Source of the DNA: Gardnerella kenyensis
GTDB taxonomy: Bacteria > Actinomycetota > Actinomycetes > Actinomycetales > Bifidobacteriaceae
Direction of reading: 5' to 3'
NCBI GenBank assembly: GCA_003585735.1
Contig: NQOH01000003.1
Span: 52,409-75,317 of the forward strand
Length of the DNA stretch: 22,909 nt
Below, piece by piece: positions 22,028 through 22,909 of the stretch (position 1 is its first letter; each line of letters starts with the position of its first letter). A model generated the notes under the pieces. That model worked only from the letters and a program-made list of their open reading frames with translations. It searched no databases and was not told the origin of the DNA. Made by a program: the position numbers and the translations under genes.

Positions 22028-22909
22028 ATGGTTCAGCAGGGGAATAAACAGTCGGATGCTTTAGAAAACTTGCTTAATAATGCGCCGATTAGTGAAAATA
22101 ATGGGACGATTATATCCGATTTATCAAAAGTTCCTTCGGAGTGGAAAATAACTATTCAAGGAGCGCGTGAACACAATCTTAAAAATGTTAGTTTATCTAT
22201 TCCTAGAAATCGCATGGTTGTGTTTACTGGGCTTTCTGGCTCCGGCAAATCTTCTTTAGCTTTCGACACACTTTTTGCAGAAGGTCAACGCAGGTATGTT
22301 GAGTCGCTTAGTGCTTACGCTCGCCAATTTTTAGGCAGAATGGATAAGCCGGATGTTGATTTTATTGAAGGTTTAAGTCCAGCTGTTTCTATTGATCAAA
22401 AAACTACCAACCGTAACCCTCGTTCTACTGTTGGCACAATCACAGAAATATACGATTATTTAAGATTATTATTTGCTAGAGTTGGAGTTCCTCATTGTCC
22501 TGAGTGCGGTGAGTTAGTAAGTGCGCAAACTCCTCAACAAATGACTGATACTTTGCTTTCTATGCCGGAGCGCACAAGATTGCAAATTTTGGCTCCTGTT
22601 GTTCGAGGACGCAAGGGAGAGTTCAAAGATACATTAGAATTATTGCGCACAGACGGTTATGCTCGAGCAATTATTGATGGCAAAATGTTAGAGCTTTCCG
22701 AAGATATTACTCTTGCTAAACAAAAGAAGCACACTATTGAAGTAGTAATTGACCGTCTAGTTATAAAAGACGGTATTCGCGTTCGACTAACCGATTCAAT
22801 TGAAACAGCACTAAAACTTTCTAAAGGTGTTATGGTTGCGGATTTTGTTGACGAAGATGAAAACTCGCCAAAAAGACGTCAACTATTCTCAGAGCATCGA
22901 GCATGCCCA
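22028..22909 (+). CDS. uvrA: excinuclease ABC subunit A, N-terminal part (cut by window edge)
   Basis: 294 codons of UvrA, the damage-recognition ATPase of nucleotide excision repair; the family is about 950 residues, so two thirds lie beyond the window. Signs: ITIQGAREHNLKNVSLSIPR (41-60), Walker A TGLSGSGKSS (67-76), FAEGQRRYVESLSAYARQFL, the UvrB-contact region, and the first CPEC of a zinc site. GGAGG (22019-22023) precedes the ATG. About 40 residues come before the conserved start of the family (IxxxGAREHNL), longer than usual, but the ribosome-binding site supports this start. It is under a LexA box. Confidence 0.95.
   Translation, partial: MVQQGNKQSDALENLLNNAPISENNGTIISDLSKVPSEWKITIQGAREHNLKNVSLSIPRNRMVVFTGLSGSGKSSLAFDTLFAEGQRRYVESLSAYARQFLGRMDKPDVDFIEGLSPAVSIDQKTTNRNPRSTVGTITEIYDYLRLLFARVGVPHCPECGELVSAQTPQQMTDTLLSMPERTRLQILAPVVRGRKGEFKDTLELLRTDGYARAIIDGKMLELSEDITLAKQKKHTIEVVIDRLVIKDGIRVRLTDSIETALKLSKGVMVADFVDEDENSPKRRQLFSEHRACP

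Overview
The window looks like chromosomal DNA from a low-GC member of the Bifidobacteriaceae, most likely Gardnerella or a close relative. Evidence: a cytidylate kinase-Der fusion, a helicase with an actinobacterial-type C-terminal region, a DUF3017-type membrane protein, a polyphosphate glucokinase and actinobacterial-type LexA boxes (GAAC-N4-GTTC), all in AT-rich DNA. Genus is inference; no rRNA or other marker is present. There is no prophage, insertion sequence, CRISPR array, tRNA or rRNA that I can see.

Layout. 1-2445 (+): a sortase-type surface protein with InlB-like repeats and a Pro-rich stalk, then a small DUF3017-like membrane protein. 2446-2553: a long hairpin terminator. 2554-3570 (-): an aquaporin with a repeat-bearing tail. 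3818-9372 (+): rluB overlapping cmk-der, then a large DEAD/DEAH helicase. 9413-10824 (+): rarA behind a LexA box. 10833-10870: a shared terminator. 10897-11202 (-): a YhbY-like RNA-binding protein. 11363-14458 (-): an FMN riboswitch, the riboflavin S-component ribU, and one polypeptide fusing both ECF ATPases to EcfT. 14535-17768 (+): a family 2 glycosyltransferase, polyphosphate glucokinase and a class I aminotransferase. 17848-20094 (-): a 748-residue polytopic membrane protein, probably a GT-C-type transferase. 20193-21794 (-): an ABC-F ATPase. 22028-22909 (+): the start of uvrA, cut by the window edge, behind a second LexA box.

How the genes work together. RibU plus the EcfA-EcfA'-EcfT fusion would make a complete ECF importer from two genes, with the FMN riboswitch closing the feedback loop. 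rarA and uvrA lie 12 kb apart but share a nearly identical operator/-10 block, so both probably answer to LexA. RluB, Der and the YhbY-like protein point to ribosome maturation. The surface protein, glycosyltransferase and large membrane protein belong to the cell envelope.

No gene-free stretch exceeds 300 bases; the longest are 3571-3817 and 21795-22027. The most unusual thing I found is a recurring arrangement in which the sequence around a stop codon is repeated just downstream (at least seven genes), together with short in-frame tandem repeats inside three genes. I did not find a clearly new multi-gene system.
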